This document shows positions 8,578 through 17,633 of a DNA stretch of 64,000 nucleotides, piece after piece; the first letter of the stretch is position 1; every line of letters starts with the position of its first letter. A program made the translations under genes and the position numbers. The DNA is from Bradyrhizobium sp. BTAi1 (GTDB lineage Bacteria > Pseudomonadota > Alphaproteobacteria > Rhizobiales > Xanthobacteraceae). The stretch is taken from assembly GCF_000015165.1 (NCBI RefSeq), contig NC_009485.1:3553501-3617500 (forward strand). Reading direction: 5' to 3'. The notes below the pieces were generated by a model. It saw only the letters and a list, made by a program, of their open reading frames with translations, was not told the origin of the DNA and made no database searches.

Positions 8578-10620
8578 TCAGAATTGCGTGTGCAAGCGAG
8601 TCGCGACGATAGAAATCGGACCGCGATCGCGGTTGTAGGCGGGATTGGCAATGAACTGGTAGTCGACACTGAGTGCCCAGGTCGCGATCGGAAGCGTGTA
8701 GTAGACCTCGAGGATCTTCTCCGCGCCGGGGTGGGGGAGCTGCCCGTCGCCGATCAACGCGCTGTATCCGCCCGCGGCGAAATAGGCCTGGTGCGTTGCA
8801 GAAATCATGTTGCGGATGCCGGCTATTCCGAGCGTGTCGTTCGGCCGGTTCCAGAATTTTCCCGAGATCGATGCGCCGCCCGCAAGCGTGGCGTCGGCAT
8901 CGGTAAATGCGTACGCCTCGAGCCGCCCCGGCGTATAGCCGGCGCGCGCGAACAGGCCGACGCCGGGGACGATCTGCTGCTCGATATTGCCGGCCAGTCC
9001 GAGCTTGCTCGTGTAGGACCGGACCAGCGAGAGATCCGGCGCAGCCCCCGTGAGATTGGCGAGATCGACGGCGGTCTGGAAATTGCCCATGCGCGCGCGT
9101 GTGAGATACCCGGTCATGGCGATCTTGCCGGGCTGGCCGAACAGCTGATAGCGGCGCTCGACCTCGCCGACCATCTGGAACTGGCCGAAGGTCGGATCGA
9201 GATTGCTGCTGTTCGGAACGACGGGGCCATCGAAGACGCCGGCGCGCAATGTCCACGGTCCGGTGTACCACTCGGCCGCGGCCCCATAGGTGAAGGCCCA
9301 GGCATCGGCCGCATAGTCGAACGCGCCGGTGTTGACCAGGGTCCAGTTGAGGAAGTCACCGCGCGGGTCGTGCGCGTATTTGTTGGAGTCGAAGATATCG
9401 ACGACGCTGAACTTGCCGACCGTGAGCACCAGCCGATCGGAGGTCTGCGAGCCAGCGAACTGCATCGGCCCGGACTCGACCTTCTGGACCTCGCCGCCGA
9501 GATCGATGGTCTGGCGCAGGAAGGCGCGCGGGACGCGGGCATAGGGATAGGTGGCGCCGACCTTGTAGGCCTCGGCGCTCGGGAAGCCCGCGACGCCGAA
9601 CGTGCCGTTGAGGCCGAAGCCCTGGTCGATCTCCGGGTTGATCCAGATCTCGCCGCCCTCCCAAGGGCGCACGCCGACGAAGAGATCCGCGTCGAAGGTC
9701 TCGCGCACCTGGTTGGGAGAGAGGCTGTTCTGCCCGGCATAGGGCGCGCGAAACGGCAGCGCATATTGGGTGACGATGGTGGTCTGCCCGTGCACCGCGA
9801 TGTTGTCCGCTTCCGCGGGCGCAATGCCCTTGAGGGCGAGATCGGCCGCCCTGGCATCGGCGCCGAGCTGATAGTTCAGCCCGAGCTGGAGCCGCTGGAC
9901 CGAGAGGTTCGAGCTCAGGGACTCCGCCGACGCGGCGAGAGCCTTGCGATGGCTGCCGAACTCGGAGGCGAGGAATTCAGCCTTGGCTGTCCAGTGCGGC
10001 GCGATCGGCAGCTCGGCGCCCAGGCCGGCAACCCAGCCGAGGCGCCATGTCAGCGCCGTATCGACTGTGCCGGCGACGGCGCTGCCGACCAGCGGCAGGC
10101 CTGCGAGTTGCGTGCGTTCCAACCTGTCGTAGGACCAGGCAAAGCCGCCGGTCGCGTAGAGCAGCCAATGATCGAAGGCGTAGCCGAGCCTGGCGCGCGC
10201 GGTTCCCATGGCAAGCACGGTCTCGCGATAGCTGGCCGTGCCTGCGGACGCCGACGTCACCGTCCGCTCGCCCGCAACGGTATTGGGAGTCGACACATCG
10301 GCCTCGACCCCGAGTACCAGGCGGGACGGCAGGGTCCAATTATAGCCGGCCTGAAGACCGAAGAGGTAGCTGCCGGTACCCTTGAAGACGTCGTAGGAAT
10401 TGAACACGCCGGTCGAGCCGCTGACGGTGGTCACGGCGTTGCTCGCGCTCCAGCTGGAGGCGCCGCCGACATATCCGAAATGACCCCCGAGGAACGGTCC
10501 GGTCCACGCCTGGATGTCTGCCTCTGCAGACCTGATCGGGGCCGCATCCGTTGGGCCGGGTATGGCGAGGGCAAGGCTCAGAACCGCGCTCGTGAGACCA
10601 ATCCGCTTCATTTCATCCAA
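8578..10620 (-). CDS. Outer-membrane porin: opacity-type barrel fused to OprB-type carbohydrate porin
   Basis: A 680-residue outer-membrane protein. After a signal peptide (SAVLSLALAIPGPTDAA), residues about 35-250 form an opacity/OmpA-like barrel (WTGPFLGGHFGYVGG, LFGLQAGYNW, GYAFDHWLLYATGGFAW, LQLGLNYQL). The rest is a carbohydrate-selective porin domain (HGQTTIVTQYALPFRAPYAG, KFSVVDIFDSNKYAHDPRGDFLNW, GRLEAYAFTDAD, AVDYQF-like end) finishing with a terminal Phe as in many barrels. Two barrels in one chain is the known layout of a rhizobial porin group. It probably takes up sugars or other small solutes, but the substrate is unknown. Confidence 0.85.
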   Translation of the reverse strand: MDEMKRIGLTSAVLSLALAIPGPTDAAPIRSAEADIQAWTGPFLGGHFGYVGGASSWSASNAVTTVSGSTGVFNSYDVFKGTGSYLFGLQAGYNWTLPSRLVLGVEADVSTPNTVAGERTVTSASAGTASYRETVLAMGTARARLGYAFDHWLLYATGGFAWSYDRLERTQLAGLPLVGSAVAGTVDTALTWRLGWVAGLGAELPIAPHWTAKAEFLASEFGSHRKALAASAESLSSNLSVQRLQLGLNYQLGADARAADLALKGIAPAEADNIAVHGQTTIVTQYALPFRAPYAGQNSLSPNQVRETFDADLFVGVRPWEGGEIWINPEIDQGFGLNGTFGVAGFPSAEAYKVGATYPYARVPRAFLRQTIDLGGEVQKVESGPMQFAGSQTSDRLVLTVGKFSVVDIFDSNKYAHDPRGDFLNWTLVNTGAFDYAADAWAFTYGAAAEWYTGPWTLRAGVFDGPVVPNSSNLDPTFGQFQMVGEVERRYQLFGQPGKIAMTGYLTRARMGNFQTAVDLANLTGAAPDLSLVRSYTSKLGLAGNIEQQIVPGVGLFARAGYTPGRLEAYAFTDADATLAGGASISGKFWNRPNDTLGIAGIRNMISATHQAYFAAGGYSALIGDGQLPHPGAEKILEVYYTLPIATWALSVDYQFIANPAYNRDRGPISIVATRLHTQF

Positions 10621-10745
10621 CGTCCGTTCGAAACCTTCGCTCGCATGGCGAGCGAGCGATGGCTTGCCGCTTCTCTCACTCGCGTATGACAGACTTGCAA
10701 CACGGCGTGGCGGGGCCGGCAGCCGACCGCCATTACCGGCGGCAG

Positions 10746-11657
10746 TCAGAAATTGGAGTTGAAGCGTAGTTTCACCTGCTGCCGCTCAAAATGGGTCAGA
10801 TCGAGCGGACCACCTGTCGTGCTCCGGCCGGTGAGCTGGATATTCCACGCGCCGGACATCGCCACGCCGTGCCCGAGCTGCACGTAGAAGGTCGGGCCGG
10901 CGAACAGCGCTTGGCCAGAATACACGTCGAGGCCAAGTCCATCATAGGCACGCAAGTACCGCAACTCGCCGCCGACGAAGGCGGCAGCCGAGATCCGCGT
11001 GGACAGCGCGGCCGAAACGCCGAGCTTCGAATCGCCGGACCATGTGTCGACGACGGCAAGGCGTGTGGTCTGCACATCGTAGAGCAGGTTCAGCGTTCCG
11101 AGCAGACAGTCGTCGATCAGCTCCTTGTCGGCGACGAGCGTGAACAGGCCGCCATAGGCGGTCAGCTTTTCGCCGCTGTTGGCGTCGATCTGGCTCCAGC
11201 GCGGTTCTGCGATGGCGGTCAACCCGAACGGCCCGTTGCGCCGATTGAGCACCATGTAGCGGGCTTCGAACGAGGCGCCCTGCAAGGCCGTGAGCTGGCG
11301 ATCGGGAAGACCGGGCACACCCGAAATCCCGAAATGAGCCAGCATCAGATTGGCGGAGAACCGCAGATTGTCGGTCAGCAGCGTCTTGACCGAGTCGTTC
11401 TGCATCAGCGCGGTGTACCGACCGGCCGCCTTGCCGAGGTGGCCGATGTTCTCACTTTCCGCTTCCCGCTCACCGGCCTTGCCGATATCCGCCCCCTCAG
11501 TGAAGCCGAAGAGGTGCTCGCTGTCGACCTCGGACGCATGCGTGAGTGGACTCGTGAGCAGCGTCAGAAGCAGCACAAGGATCGATCCGATTTCGAACCG
11601 AGCGCTCACCGAGCGGTTCGAACCCGGGACGTTCGCGGTGCTTGAATTGCGCTGCAT
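10746..11657 (-). CDS. Predicted outer-membrane beta-barrel protein, function unknown
   Basis: A 303-residue protein with a cleavable N-terminal segment (GSILVLLLTLLTSPLTHASE), alternating amphipathic strands (GPFGLTAIAEPRW, LGTLNLLYDVQTTRLAVVDTW, AFVGGELRYLRAYDG) and a C-terminal FNSNF ending typical of barrels. It precedes the porin on the same strand, separated by about 125 bases, and may share its transcript. I do not recognise a named family. The mature N-terminus (HLFGFTEGADIGKAGEREAE) resembles periplasm-exposed leader regions. Confidence 0.7.
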   Translation of the reverse strand: MQRNSSTANVPGSNRSVSARFEIGSILVLLLTLLTSPLTHASEVDSEHLFGFTEGADIGKAGEREAESENIGHLGKAAGRYTALMQNDSVKTLLTDNLRFSANLMLAHFGISGVPGLPDRQLTALQGASFEARYMVLNRRNGPFGLTAIAEPRWSQIDANSGEKLTAYGGLFTLVADKELIDDCLLGTLNLLYDVQTTRLAVVDTWSGDSKLGVSAALSTRISAAAFVGGELRYLRAYDGLGLDVYSGQALFAGPTFYVQLGHGVAMSGAWNIQLTGRSTTGGPLDLTHFERQQVKLRFNSNF

Positions 11658-11861
11658 GACGGGACTTCGCGAGCAAGATCACATAGGGCGTGAACACCGA
11701 AATATCAGGCCAAGTATTGCCTTCTATGACGCGGCAGGAGTCGGATCAATTCAGATGCGTCGACAATCCAGAGCATACTTGTCGAAGCCCATCCGGCCCT
11801 GCCGTTTGCACCAGGCTTGGCGGCACGGGCTGGATCTCGGGTGTGGGAAGAACGACTGATG

Positions 11862-12128
11862 CTACGCGGCGTGACGCAGACATCGGCCGCGACTGCCGCC
11901 TTCGTCCGTCGCCTCGCTGCCCTGCAGCACCCACCGACATTCCGGGCGTCCGCTTACCGGATCGACGTGCCAAACCATGATCGGCACGACGCGGCCGATC
12001 GCACACGTCCGCCCCGTTTGCCGCCGGAGTTCGGCTCGGCAATCCCGCTTGTTGATGTGTCCTGGATTGCTGCGGGAAGCTGGGGCAGCGACAATTCCGC
12101 GAAACACAATGATGGTGTTGGTGTTCAT
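11862..12128 (-). CDS. Small hypothetical protein
   Basis: An 88-residue frame beginning MNTNTIIVFRGIVAA. It is supported by an unusually strong ribosome site (GGAGGTGAG, 3 bases before the ATG at 12128). A middle stretch reads VVPIMVWHVDPVSGRPECRW, a VDP-x-GRP pattern seen in several small rhizobial proteins. The N-terminus lacks the hydrophobic core that such secreted proteins usually have, so an internal frameshift is possible. Existence rests mainly on the ribosome site. Confidence 0.45.
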   Translation of the reverse strand: MNTNTIIVFRGIVAAPASRSNPGHINKRDCRAELRRQTGRTCAIGRVVPIMVWHVDPVSGRPECRWVLQGSEATDEGGSRGRCLRHAA

Positions 12129-12486
12129 GACTCACCTCCAGACCGCCCGACGGCCCGGAAGGCGAGCAACGGGACGCTAGGCCCGGCGCATGCTCGCCCG
12201 GCGGGCTTCGCCGGGAACAGTCCCAGTTGTTTGGATGGGTGTCCGGCGGCACCAGCGCGGCATCGCCGGACAGCGACTAGGGTAGCTGTCCATTTGTCCG
12301 TTCGATCAGTTGGGAATGAGCTCGGACGACCGAGGTCATAGCGGCCCAATGCTCCCGTACCAGGAGACTGTCAAGCAGAAATCGCAAATGGGATCGGAGA
12401 CAGGATGCGCAAGTCAATGATGAACGATCTACCACCATCGACTTGATCCATGCTCCGTCTCAATCCGAGTGCGGAGAGCCGCGGGT
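12129..12486. other. Gene-free stretch between the small ORF and the VIT-type gene
   Basis: No convincing gene is seen here. Short open frames on both strands lack ribosome sites and family resemblance. A half-matching FixK-like sequence TTGATCCATGCTCC lies near 12443, with two mismatches in the right half, and is not counted as a site. Confidence 0.5.
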
Positions 12487-13182
12487 CTATCCGAAGAGGT
12501 GCGCGAGCCAATATGCCGCTCCAGCGGCCAATCCTCCTACGAGCAACGTCTGGATCGCAGACTTGCTCTTGTTCACTCCGGTGAAGTGTCCTTTGACGGC
12601 TCCGAAGCATAGGAGGGCAACGCCGGTGGCCGCGACCGAGATTTGCAGTGCGGTTCCGATATTCTGCGTGAATATATAGGGCACGAGTGGAATCAAGCCG
12701 CCGACCACATAGGAGCCGCCAATTGTGGCGGCGCTGATCGGAGCGCGCTTTGGGTCCGGGCGCTCCAATCCCAATTCGAAGCGCATCATGAAGTCGACCC
12801 AACGCTGCGGATGCGAGGCGATCGCGCCGACTACGGATTGAAGCGTATCAGCGTCCAGGCCGTATTGGCGGAAGATGTGCTCGACTTCCTCGATCTCACG
12901 CTCGTGCAGCACCTTGATTTCATGATGCTCCCTCTGCTCTTCCGCGGCGTAATGCTCCGCGTCGGTGCGAGCGGCGAGATACCCGCCGAGCCCCATCGCG
13001 ATGGCCCCAGCGACGACTTCTGCCAATCCGGCAGTGACGATCACGTCCGTATTGGTAACCGCTGCAGAAAGGCCTGCCGCCAGCGCGAACGGGACCGTCA
13101 AGCCGTCTGCCATCCCGATCACGACGTCACGGACGCTCTCTGAGGCAGTAAAATGCTTTTCGATGTGAGGAGTGGCAGGCAC
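12487..13182 (-). CDS. VIT1/CCC1 family transporter
   Basis: A 231-residue membrane protein of the vacuolar iron transporter family: VRDVVIGMADGLTVPFALAAGL (TM1), AGLAEVVAGAIAMGLGGYLAARTDAEHY (TM2 and start of the metal-binding helices), and an amphipathic EEQREHHEIKVLHEREIEEVEHIF stretch rich in Glu/His. Two TM pairs follow (GGSYVVGGLIPLVPY, ...GVALLCFGAVKGHFTG, LLVGGLAAGAAYWLAHLFG). Members move Fe2+ or Mn2+ by proton antiport, but the bacterial substrate is uncertain. It stands alone on the minus strand and fits the metal theme of the region. Confidence 0.88.
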   Translation of the reverse strand: MPATPHIEKHFTASESVRDVVIGMADGLTVPFALAAGLSAAVTNTDVIVTAGLAEVVAGAIAMGLGGYLAARTDAEHYAAEEQREHHEIKVLHEREIEEVEHIFRQYGLDADTLQSVVGAIASHPQRWVDFMMRFELGLERPDPKRAPISAATIGGSYVVGGLIPLVPYIFTQNIGTALQISVAATGVALLCFGAVKGHFTGVNKSKSAIQTLLVGGLAAGAAYWLAHLFG

Positions 13183-13382
13183 GGGTCGCTCCTGGTGGCT
13201 GGGTTGGCTTCAATCAGAACTGCCTCCAGCAGTCCGTCTGCGCCAGAGGGGCCAAGATCGATGACGACAAGATAACAAGGATGCCGATGGTTTTATCAAT
13301 AGCCGCAAAACAGGCAGTTTGCCGAAGGATGTCTCGCTATTGATTTGCATCTGCGTCTCGAACACAGATGCCGGTCGATCAG

Positions 13383-14624
13383 CTAGGAGATCGAGTCGAG
13401 CACAATGAGGAGAGCGCTCGACAACAGACCGGCAAACGGCACCCACTTCGGACAGACGAAGGCTCCGGCAGGCGGAGGTTCGCCGGCGCTCTTGATCCTG
13501 ATGAGCGCAATATTCACCAATGCGAAAACGACAAGGGTCAATCTGGCCGTGAGATCGGCAAGTCCTGCGAGAGGAACCGCCAAGGCCAGCAGCAAGATCG
13601 CTCCAATGCCGATTGCCGTCGCCAACACGGGCGTCTTCGTCCTCGAGTTCACCCTCGCGAGAACTTTGGGCAAGGCGCCTTGGTCGGCCAAGCCATAAAT
13701 GACGCGGCCAATCATGATCATGTGGACGATGATGCCGTTCAGCGTCGCCGTGACTGCGATCGCGCTCATTGTCGGGAGCGGCAGCCCTGTCAGGTTCTTG
13801 AAGACGAGCGCCAGGGGGGCTGGGGAGTTCGCGAGCTCCGGTGGCGGCACCGCGGTCACGGCGATCCACACGACCAGGGCGTAGATCAGCGCAGTCAGAC
13901 CAAGCGTGAGAAACAGCGCCCAGGGCAGGGTGCGAGATGGATTCTTGAGCTCCTCGGCAACGTTGACGAGGTGCTCAAAGCCGATGAAGGCAAAGACAGC
14001 AATGAGTGTCGTTCCTGCAATTCCGATCCAGGCGCCGACGTCTGAAGTTGCGGGCCAGACCTCTGGCAGGCGCGTTATCACGCCGTTTCCGTACAGCAGG
14101 CCCGCAACGATGATGAGCACAAGGCCGCTCACTTCGACGAGCGTCATGATGCCGGCGAGAGTCACCGACTGCACCGTGGCAAGGCACGCGACCGCGCCCA
14201 TCGCGAGCACAACACCGCAAACGATCAAAGGGGCCGGTGCGGAAACGAACACCGCAACATAGCCAGCGCTTCCCCGGCTTACGGTCGCGGCCGATACGGT
14301 CGCAGTGAGGACGACGAGTAGCCCCGTCCCAAGGCTGAGCCACTTGCGCTGGAATGCGGCCTGGACATACGCAGCCTCGCTGGCGCTCACCGGCATGCGT
14401 GTCCCGAGTTCTGCGAACGAAGCCGCGCTGAATGACATGACCAGCGCAGCGCCGATGAACGCCAGTGGCGCGTGCATGCCGCTCCGGCCTGCAGCGATGC
14501 CGACGAGAACATAAATGCCGGCGCCGATCGTCACACCCATCCCGTAGAGAACGGCATGGGTGAGGGTCAAGCTGCGAACCAGGCGCGGCTCGTCTGCTGG
14601 AGCTGCTACGGACTGAGCGGTCAT
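13383..14624 (-). CDS. APC-family amino acid/polyamine permease
   Basis: A 413-residue permease with about 12 membrane segments. The start is taken at ATG 14624 (MTAQSVAAPADEPRLVRSLT), with an upstream in-frame start at 14660 possible. The family hallmark YGMGVTIGAGIYVLVGIAAGRSG is in TM1, FAELGTRMPVSASEAAYVQ follows, and FAFIGFEHLVNVAEELKNP lies in TM6. It imports amino acids or polyamines by proton symport; the substrate is not readable. It is divergent from cytochrome b561 across a roughly 300-base gap. Confidence 0.87.
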   Translation of the reverse strand: MTAQSVAAPADEPRLVRSLTLTHAVLYGMGVTIGAGIYVLVGIAAGRSGMHAPLAFIGAALVMSFSAASFAELGTRMPVSASEAAYVQAAFQRKWLSLGTGLLVVLTATVSAATVSRGSAGYVAVFVSAPAPLIVCGVVLAMGAVACLATVQSVTLAGIMTLVEVSGLVLIIVAGLLYGNGVITRLPEVWPATSDVGAWIGIAGTTLIAVFAFIGFEHLVNVAEELKNPSRTLPWALFLTLGLTALIYALVVWIAVTAVPPPELANSPAPLALVFKNLTGLPLPTMSAIAVTATLNGIIVHMIMIGRVIYGLADQGALPKVLARVNSRTKTPVLATAIGIGAILLLALAVPLAGLADLTARLTLVVFALVNIALIRIKSAGEPPPAGAFVCPKWVPFAGLLSSALLIVLDSIS

Positions 14625-14868
14625 TCGAATCTCCTGGATGCGAGTGCTTCCATCCCGCACGGCATCCAGCTGTCGGTGGAATCAAAGCGGCGCCTGATGC
14701 GACCGGCCTATCGCGCAGTATGTTCAGGGAATGCGGAACGCGCAATCGCCGTTCGTCCACCGGCTGGACGAGCCGTCAGTGATGATGCCGTTTCCGCTGT
14801 CCGCCATGCGACGTCCCCCGAATTCCAGAACATTCGCCGGCGACGAATGGACGCAGATCGAGCGTATC
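14625..14868. other. Divergent promoter region between the APC permease and cytochrome b561
   Basis: The stretch contains an open frame starting at 14731 that reads through into cytochrome b561 in the wrong frame. It has no family resemblance and is treated as non-coding. The rightmost part leads into the FixK box at 14869. Confidence 0.5.
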
Positions 14869-14882
14869 TTGATCCAGATCAA
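14869..14882. promoter_or_regulatory. Perfect FixK/FNR box
   Basis: TTGATCCAGATCAA is a perfect palindromic match to the FixK/FNR consensus TTGAT-N4-ATCAA. Its right edge is 47 bases before the cytochrome b561 start at 14930, a spacing suitable for class II activation. Activation under low oxygen by a FixK-type protein is inferred from the consensus. Confidence 0.88.
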
Positions 14883-14929
14883 CGGAGTGAAATTGGGCGA
14901 CGCGCATCATCATCCAGAGGGTTTTCGAG

Positions 14930-15523
14930 ATGCAGCTGATCAACTCGGCAAAAGGCTACGGCGCGGTTCCTCAGGCGTTGCATTGGCTGACGGCGCTCCT
15001 TGTTGCAATCACCTGGGCGCTCGGCGTTCTCGGCGAGGATCTGCCGAGTGGCGGAGCGCGCGCGTCCGCCCTGTTCATTCATATTGCGGCGGGCATCGCA
15101 ATCCTGGCGATGCTCGCAGTGCGGTTGACGTGGCGGTTGGTCGACCCGGCGCCACCGACCGAAGAGACCGAATTCGCCACATGGATGGGAAAATGGCAGG
15201 ATCCGGCCGCCCGGTTCGCGCACTATCTCCTGTACGCCCTCCTCTTCGCCGTGCCCGTCGCTGGGATCGTCCTGCAATTTGCGCGCGGTGACGCGCTGCC
15301 GGTCTTTGGAATGACGGAGATTGCATCGCCCTGGCCCAGGGATCGCGCCTTCGCCCACAATGTGAAGGAGGTGCATGAGATCCTTGCTCATGCCCTCGTT
15401 GTCGTTGCCGCGATGCATGCGGCCGCGGCCCTGATCCATCATTGGATCTTCCGCGATCGTACCTTGCTTCGAATGCTGCCGCACTTCTGGAAGCCGTCGA
15501 GCACGCCTGGTGCAGGGGAATGA
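14930..15523 (+). CDS. Cytochrome b561 (di-heme membrane cytochrome b)
   Basis: A 197-residue four-helix cytochrome b of the YodB/CybB type. Helix 1 carries the heme His in PQALHWLTALLVAITWALGVL. Helix 2 has LFIHIAAGIAILAMLAVRLTWR, then the linker FATWMGKWQDPAARFAHYLLYAL, and helix 4 ends ILAHALVVVAAMHAAAALIHHWIF with further His ligands. Such proteins shuttle electrons between quinone and periplasmic acceptors or superoxide. The perfect FixK box upstream points to induction at low oxygen. A decayed paralogue lies at about 26950-27560, also behind a perfect FixK box. Confidence 0.9.
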   Translation: MQLINSAKGYGAVPQALHWLTALLVAITWALGVLGEDLPSGGARASALFIHIAAGIAILAMLAVRLTWRLVDPAPPTEETEFATWMGKWQDPAARFAHYLLYALLFAVPVAGIVLQFARGDALPVFGMTEIASPWPRDRAFAHNVKEVHEILAHALVVVAAMHAAAALIHHWIFRDRTLLRMLPHFWKPSSTPGAGE

Positions 15524-15615
15524 GCGGCAACGTCTAGTCTGCGGCCGCGCCTTTGAGGGCGCTCAGGATCCGCTTCGGACAATCCAGCAGTCGCAAGCCG
15601 CGGAGGGACTGATCG

Positions 15616-16677
15616 TCACGTCATGACCTCGTGCAGGCCCAGCCAACCCGTATACAGCCCGACCAGCACGATCAGCGCGGCCGAGACGTAGGGCGCGCGG
15701 TGGGCGAAGCGGCTGAAGCCGGACCAGTGGCGCTCGACATGCCGCAGGCTGAGGGCAGCCAGCACTCCGGCAGATACCATGGTGATGGCCAAGCCGATGC
15801 CGAAGCAGAGAACCAGCACGAAGCCCAGGCTGAACTGCTTCAGCTGAATGCACAACAGCAGGACAGTGATGGCGGCCGGGCAGGGGATCAAGCCGCCGGT
15901 CAGGCCGAACAGAACGATCTGGGCCGTTGTCACGGTGCGGCCGGCAAAACGCTTGCGAATGTCGGCGGCATGAGCGCGCGCGTGGGCATCGTCCTCATCG
16001 CCGAGGTTCATGTGATCGTGAGCATGTTCCTCGAACAGGATCTCCGCGGTCTCGCCGGCAAGGCCGATGCGCGCCTTGAATGCATGTGGTTCCGGGATCT
16101 CCTCGATGCTCTCCAGATGGCCGCTCCCGAGGCGGAAGCTGAAGCCCTGCTCGGCGCCGTCCGGACGCACCGTCGTCAGATGAAGCGCTTCGGCGGCCGG
16201 CAGAGCTCCCGTCTCGGCGCGGATGCGCCAGCGCGGCGGAACGCCGTCCTCGAAGATCTCGACGGAGAGCGACCGACCGCCGACCACGACCGACTGCGGC
16301 TCATCGTTATGATGATGGTGATGCGCTCCATTCTGCTCTCGCCATGTGCGCCAGATCATCCAGATGGCAATGCCGATGATGACGATCGCCGAGATCAGCT
16401 GAAGGTAGGCTTCGCTGCGCTCGCCCGACAGCTCCTGGCCGAAGTGAAGGCCGGCCAGCGCAATCACCCATACGATCGCCGTATGCGAGATGGTCGCCGA
16501 CAGGCCGAGCAGCACCGCCTGCAACACGGTGCCCCGGATCGCGACGATGAACGCGGCCATCATGGTCTTGGAATGACCGGGCTCCAGGCCGTGCAGGGCG
16601 CCAAGCAGGATGGCGCTGGGTACGAACAGCCAGGCATGCGCGCTGCCTTGCTGGAGCAGTTGGGACAGATCGGTCAT
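15616..16677 (-). CDS. rcnA: Nickel/cobalt efflux transporter RcnA (NicO family)
   Basis: A 353-residue inner-membrane exporter. LLGALHGLEPGHSKTMMAAFIVAI holds the family motif HGLEPGHSK. A His-rich cytoplasmic segment (NGAHHHHHND) follows TM3. A long loop at about residues 120-235 contains another EEHAHDHMN cluster, and GLTGGLIPCPAAITVLLLCIQL is the second family motif. It expels Ni2+ and Co2+. The RcnR-type gene ends 7 bases upstream on the same strand, so regulator and pump form an operon read from 16963. Confidence 0.93.
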   Translation of the reverse strand: MTDLSQLLQQGSAHAWLFVPSAILLGALHGLEPGHSKTMMAAFIVAIRGTVLQAVLLGLSATISHTAIVWVIALAGLHFGQELSGERSEAYLQLISAIVIIGIAIWMIWRTWREQNGAHHHHHNDEPQSVVVGGRSLSVEIFEDGVPPRWRIRAETGALPAAEALHLTTVRPDGAEQGFSFRLGSGHLESIEEIPEPHAFKARIGLAGETAEILFEEHAHDHMNLGDEDDAHARAHAADIRKRFAGRTVTTAQIVLFGLTGGLIPCPAAITVLLLCIQLKQFSLGFVLVLCFGIGLAITMVSAGVLAALSLRHVERHWSGFSRFAHRAPYVSAALIVLVGLYTGWLGLHEVMT

Positions 16678-16684
16678 ACGGATC

Positions 16685-16963
16685 TCACTTCAGATAGGTG
16701 CGGACCACTTCGATGAGGTCCGCGGCGCCCTTCGCCTTGTCCGGGTCGGATTCGCGCGCGGGATCGACGACGTGGTGTCGAATATGATCCTCGAGCAACT
16801 CGGTCGTCAGTCCTCCGATGGCGCCGCGAACCGACGCGACCAGCATCAGCACGTCGGCACAACCGAGTTCTGCTTCGAGTGCGCGCTCCACGGCGTCAAT
16901 CTGGCCCTTGATGCGCCGGACCCGGGCCAGGAGCTTCGACTTCTGCTTGATCGTATGCGACAT
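16685..16963 (-). CDS. rcnR: RcnR-type nickel/cobalt-responsive repressor
   Basis: A 92-residue DUF156 repressor starting MSHTIKQKSKLLARVRRIKGQ, very like E. coli RcnR at the N-terminus, which includes metal ligand His3. The Cys ligand lies in LGCADVLMLVASVRGAIGGL and His ligands in LLEDHIRHHVVD. It precedes rcnA and has a G-tract operator directly upstream. It should repress the pair until Ni or Co binds. The resemblance to FrmR means formaldehyde sensing cannot be fully excluded, but the partner gene favours RcnR. Confidence 0.88.
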   Translation of the reverse strand: MSHTIKQKSKLLARVRRIKGQIDAVERALEAELGCADVLMLVASVRGAIGGLTTELLEDHIRHHVVDPARESDPDKAKGAADLIEVVRTYLK

Positions 16964-16971
16964 TAAAATAG

Positions 16972-16990
16972 TATAGGGGGGTACCCTATA
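16972..16990. promoter_or_regulatory. RcnR-type operator
   Basis: TATAGGGGGGTACCCTATA has 7-base inverted arms (TATAGGG/CCCTATA) around a 5-base centre and starts 9 bases from the rcnR ATG. G-tracts flanked by AT repeats are the known RcnR recognition style. Autoregulation is inferred. Confidence 0.8.
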
Positions 16991-17076
16991 GGCGTCAATA
17001 GAGCCCGTTTCTTACGGTATTGGGCGGCCATGGTGAAAGAGCCCGCACTCGTCGAAATCGGCGATTTCAGCGGATG

Positions 17077-17550
17077 TCACGGGCTGCACCCAGCCTGAAC
17101 CTCCCCTGCGGACGAGCGGGCGAGTTCACGCGCATGGAGCGCGAGGCTCGCTGCCCAGACGAATGCCATGCCGAGCAGAACCCATCTGAAGTCGGAATGG
17201 ATCATGAAGTTGACGGCGGCCATCAGCCCGATCGATGTTGTGCCGGCAATGGCGGCGCCGATCGCCGCGGCAGGTCGATGGTCGCGGAACGACGTGACTG
17301 CAAGAGCAACGGCAAGCACTCCGGTTGCTGCGATGTAACCGCCCAGCACCCGGAATACATGGCTGAGCCAGGAGGTGAGCCGCGGTCCGATGACCTGCAA
17401 CTCGGCGGTCGTGAGGCCCATGTAACGAATATCCTCCGGCAGCAGCGGCGGTCGAAGAACAAGAAAGTAGAGGCCGACGCCAATCAGGAGAATGCCCGAA
17501 GCTATAAGCAGCAGCGACGAGACCGGCCAACGGCGGGACATGGCTTCCAT
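17077..17550 (-). CDS. Small membrane protein of unknown function
   Basis: About 157 residues with four predicted membrane helices: VSSLLLIASGILLIGVGLYF, WLSHVFRVLGGYIAATGVLAVAL, AAIGAAIAGTTSIGLMAAV and WVLLGMAFVWAASLALHA. The start at 17550 is preferred because GGAG lies 8 bases upstream; 17592 is also open. No family is recognised with certainty. It follows the Spy-like gene on the same strand by under 100 bases and may share its transcript. Confidence 0.65.
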   Translation of the reverse strand: MEAMSRRWPVSSLLLIASGILLIGVGLYFLVLRPPLLPEDIRYMGLTTAELQVIGPRLTSWLSHVFRVLGGYIAATGVLAVALAVTSFRDHRPAAAIGAAIAGTTSIGLMAAVNFMIHSDFRWVLLGMAFVWAASLALHARELARSSAGEVQAGCSP

Positions 17551-17633
17551 CTCGATGGCTCCGAATGACCAGCAGGCGATCAATCCGCGCAACGAGTTGC
17601 CGGTCGTTGAGATGCCCGCGTCAGTCCGCTCGT

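Noticed and set aside
8584..10689. 701-residue plus-strand open frame
   Set aside because: Antisense to the porin, which has a signal peptide and barrel features; the plus frame has neither.
13337..13350. TTGATTTGCATCTG as a possible FixK box for the VIT gene
   Set aside because: The right half has mismatches and it is about 155 bases from the start.
14731..15291. Plus-strand frame running into cytochrome b561
   Set aside because: Wrong frame over the recognised gene, no ribosome site, and it spans the perfect FixK box.
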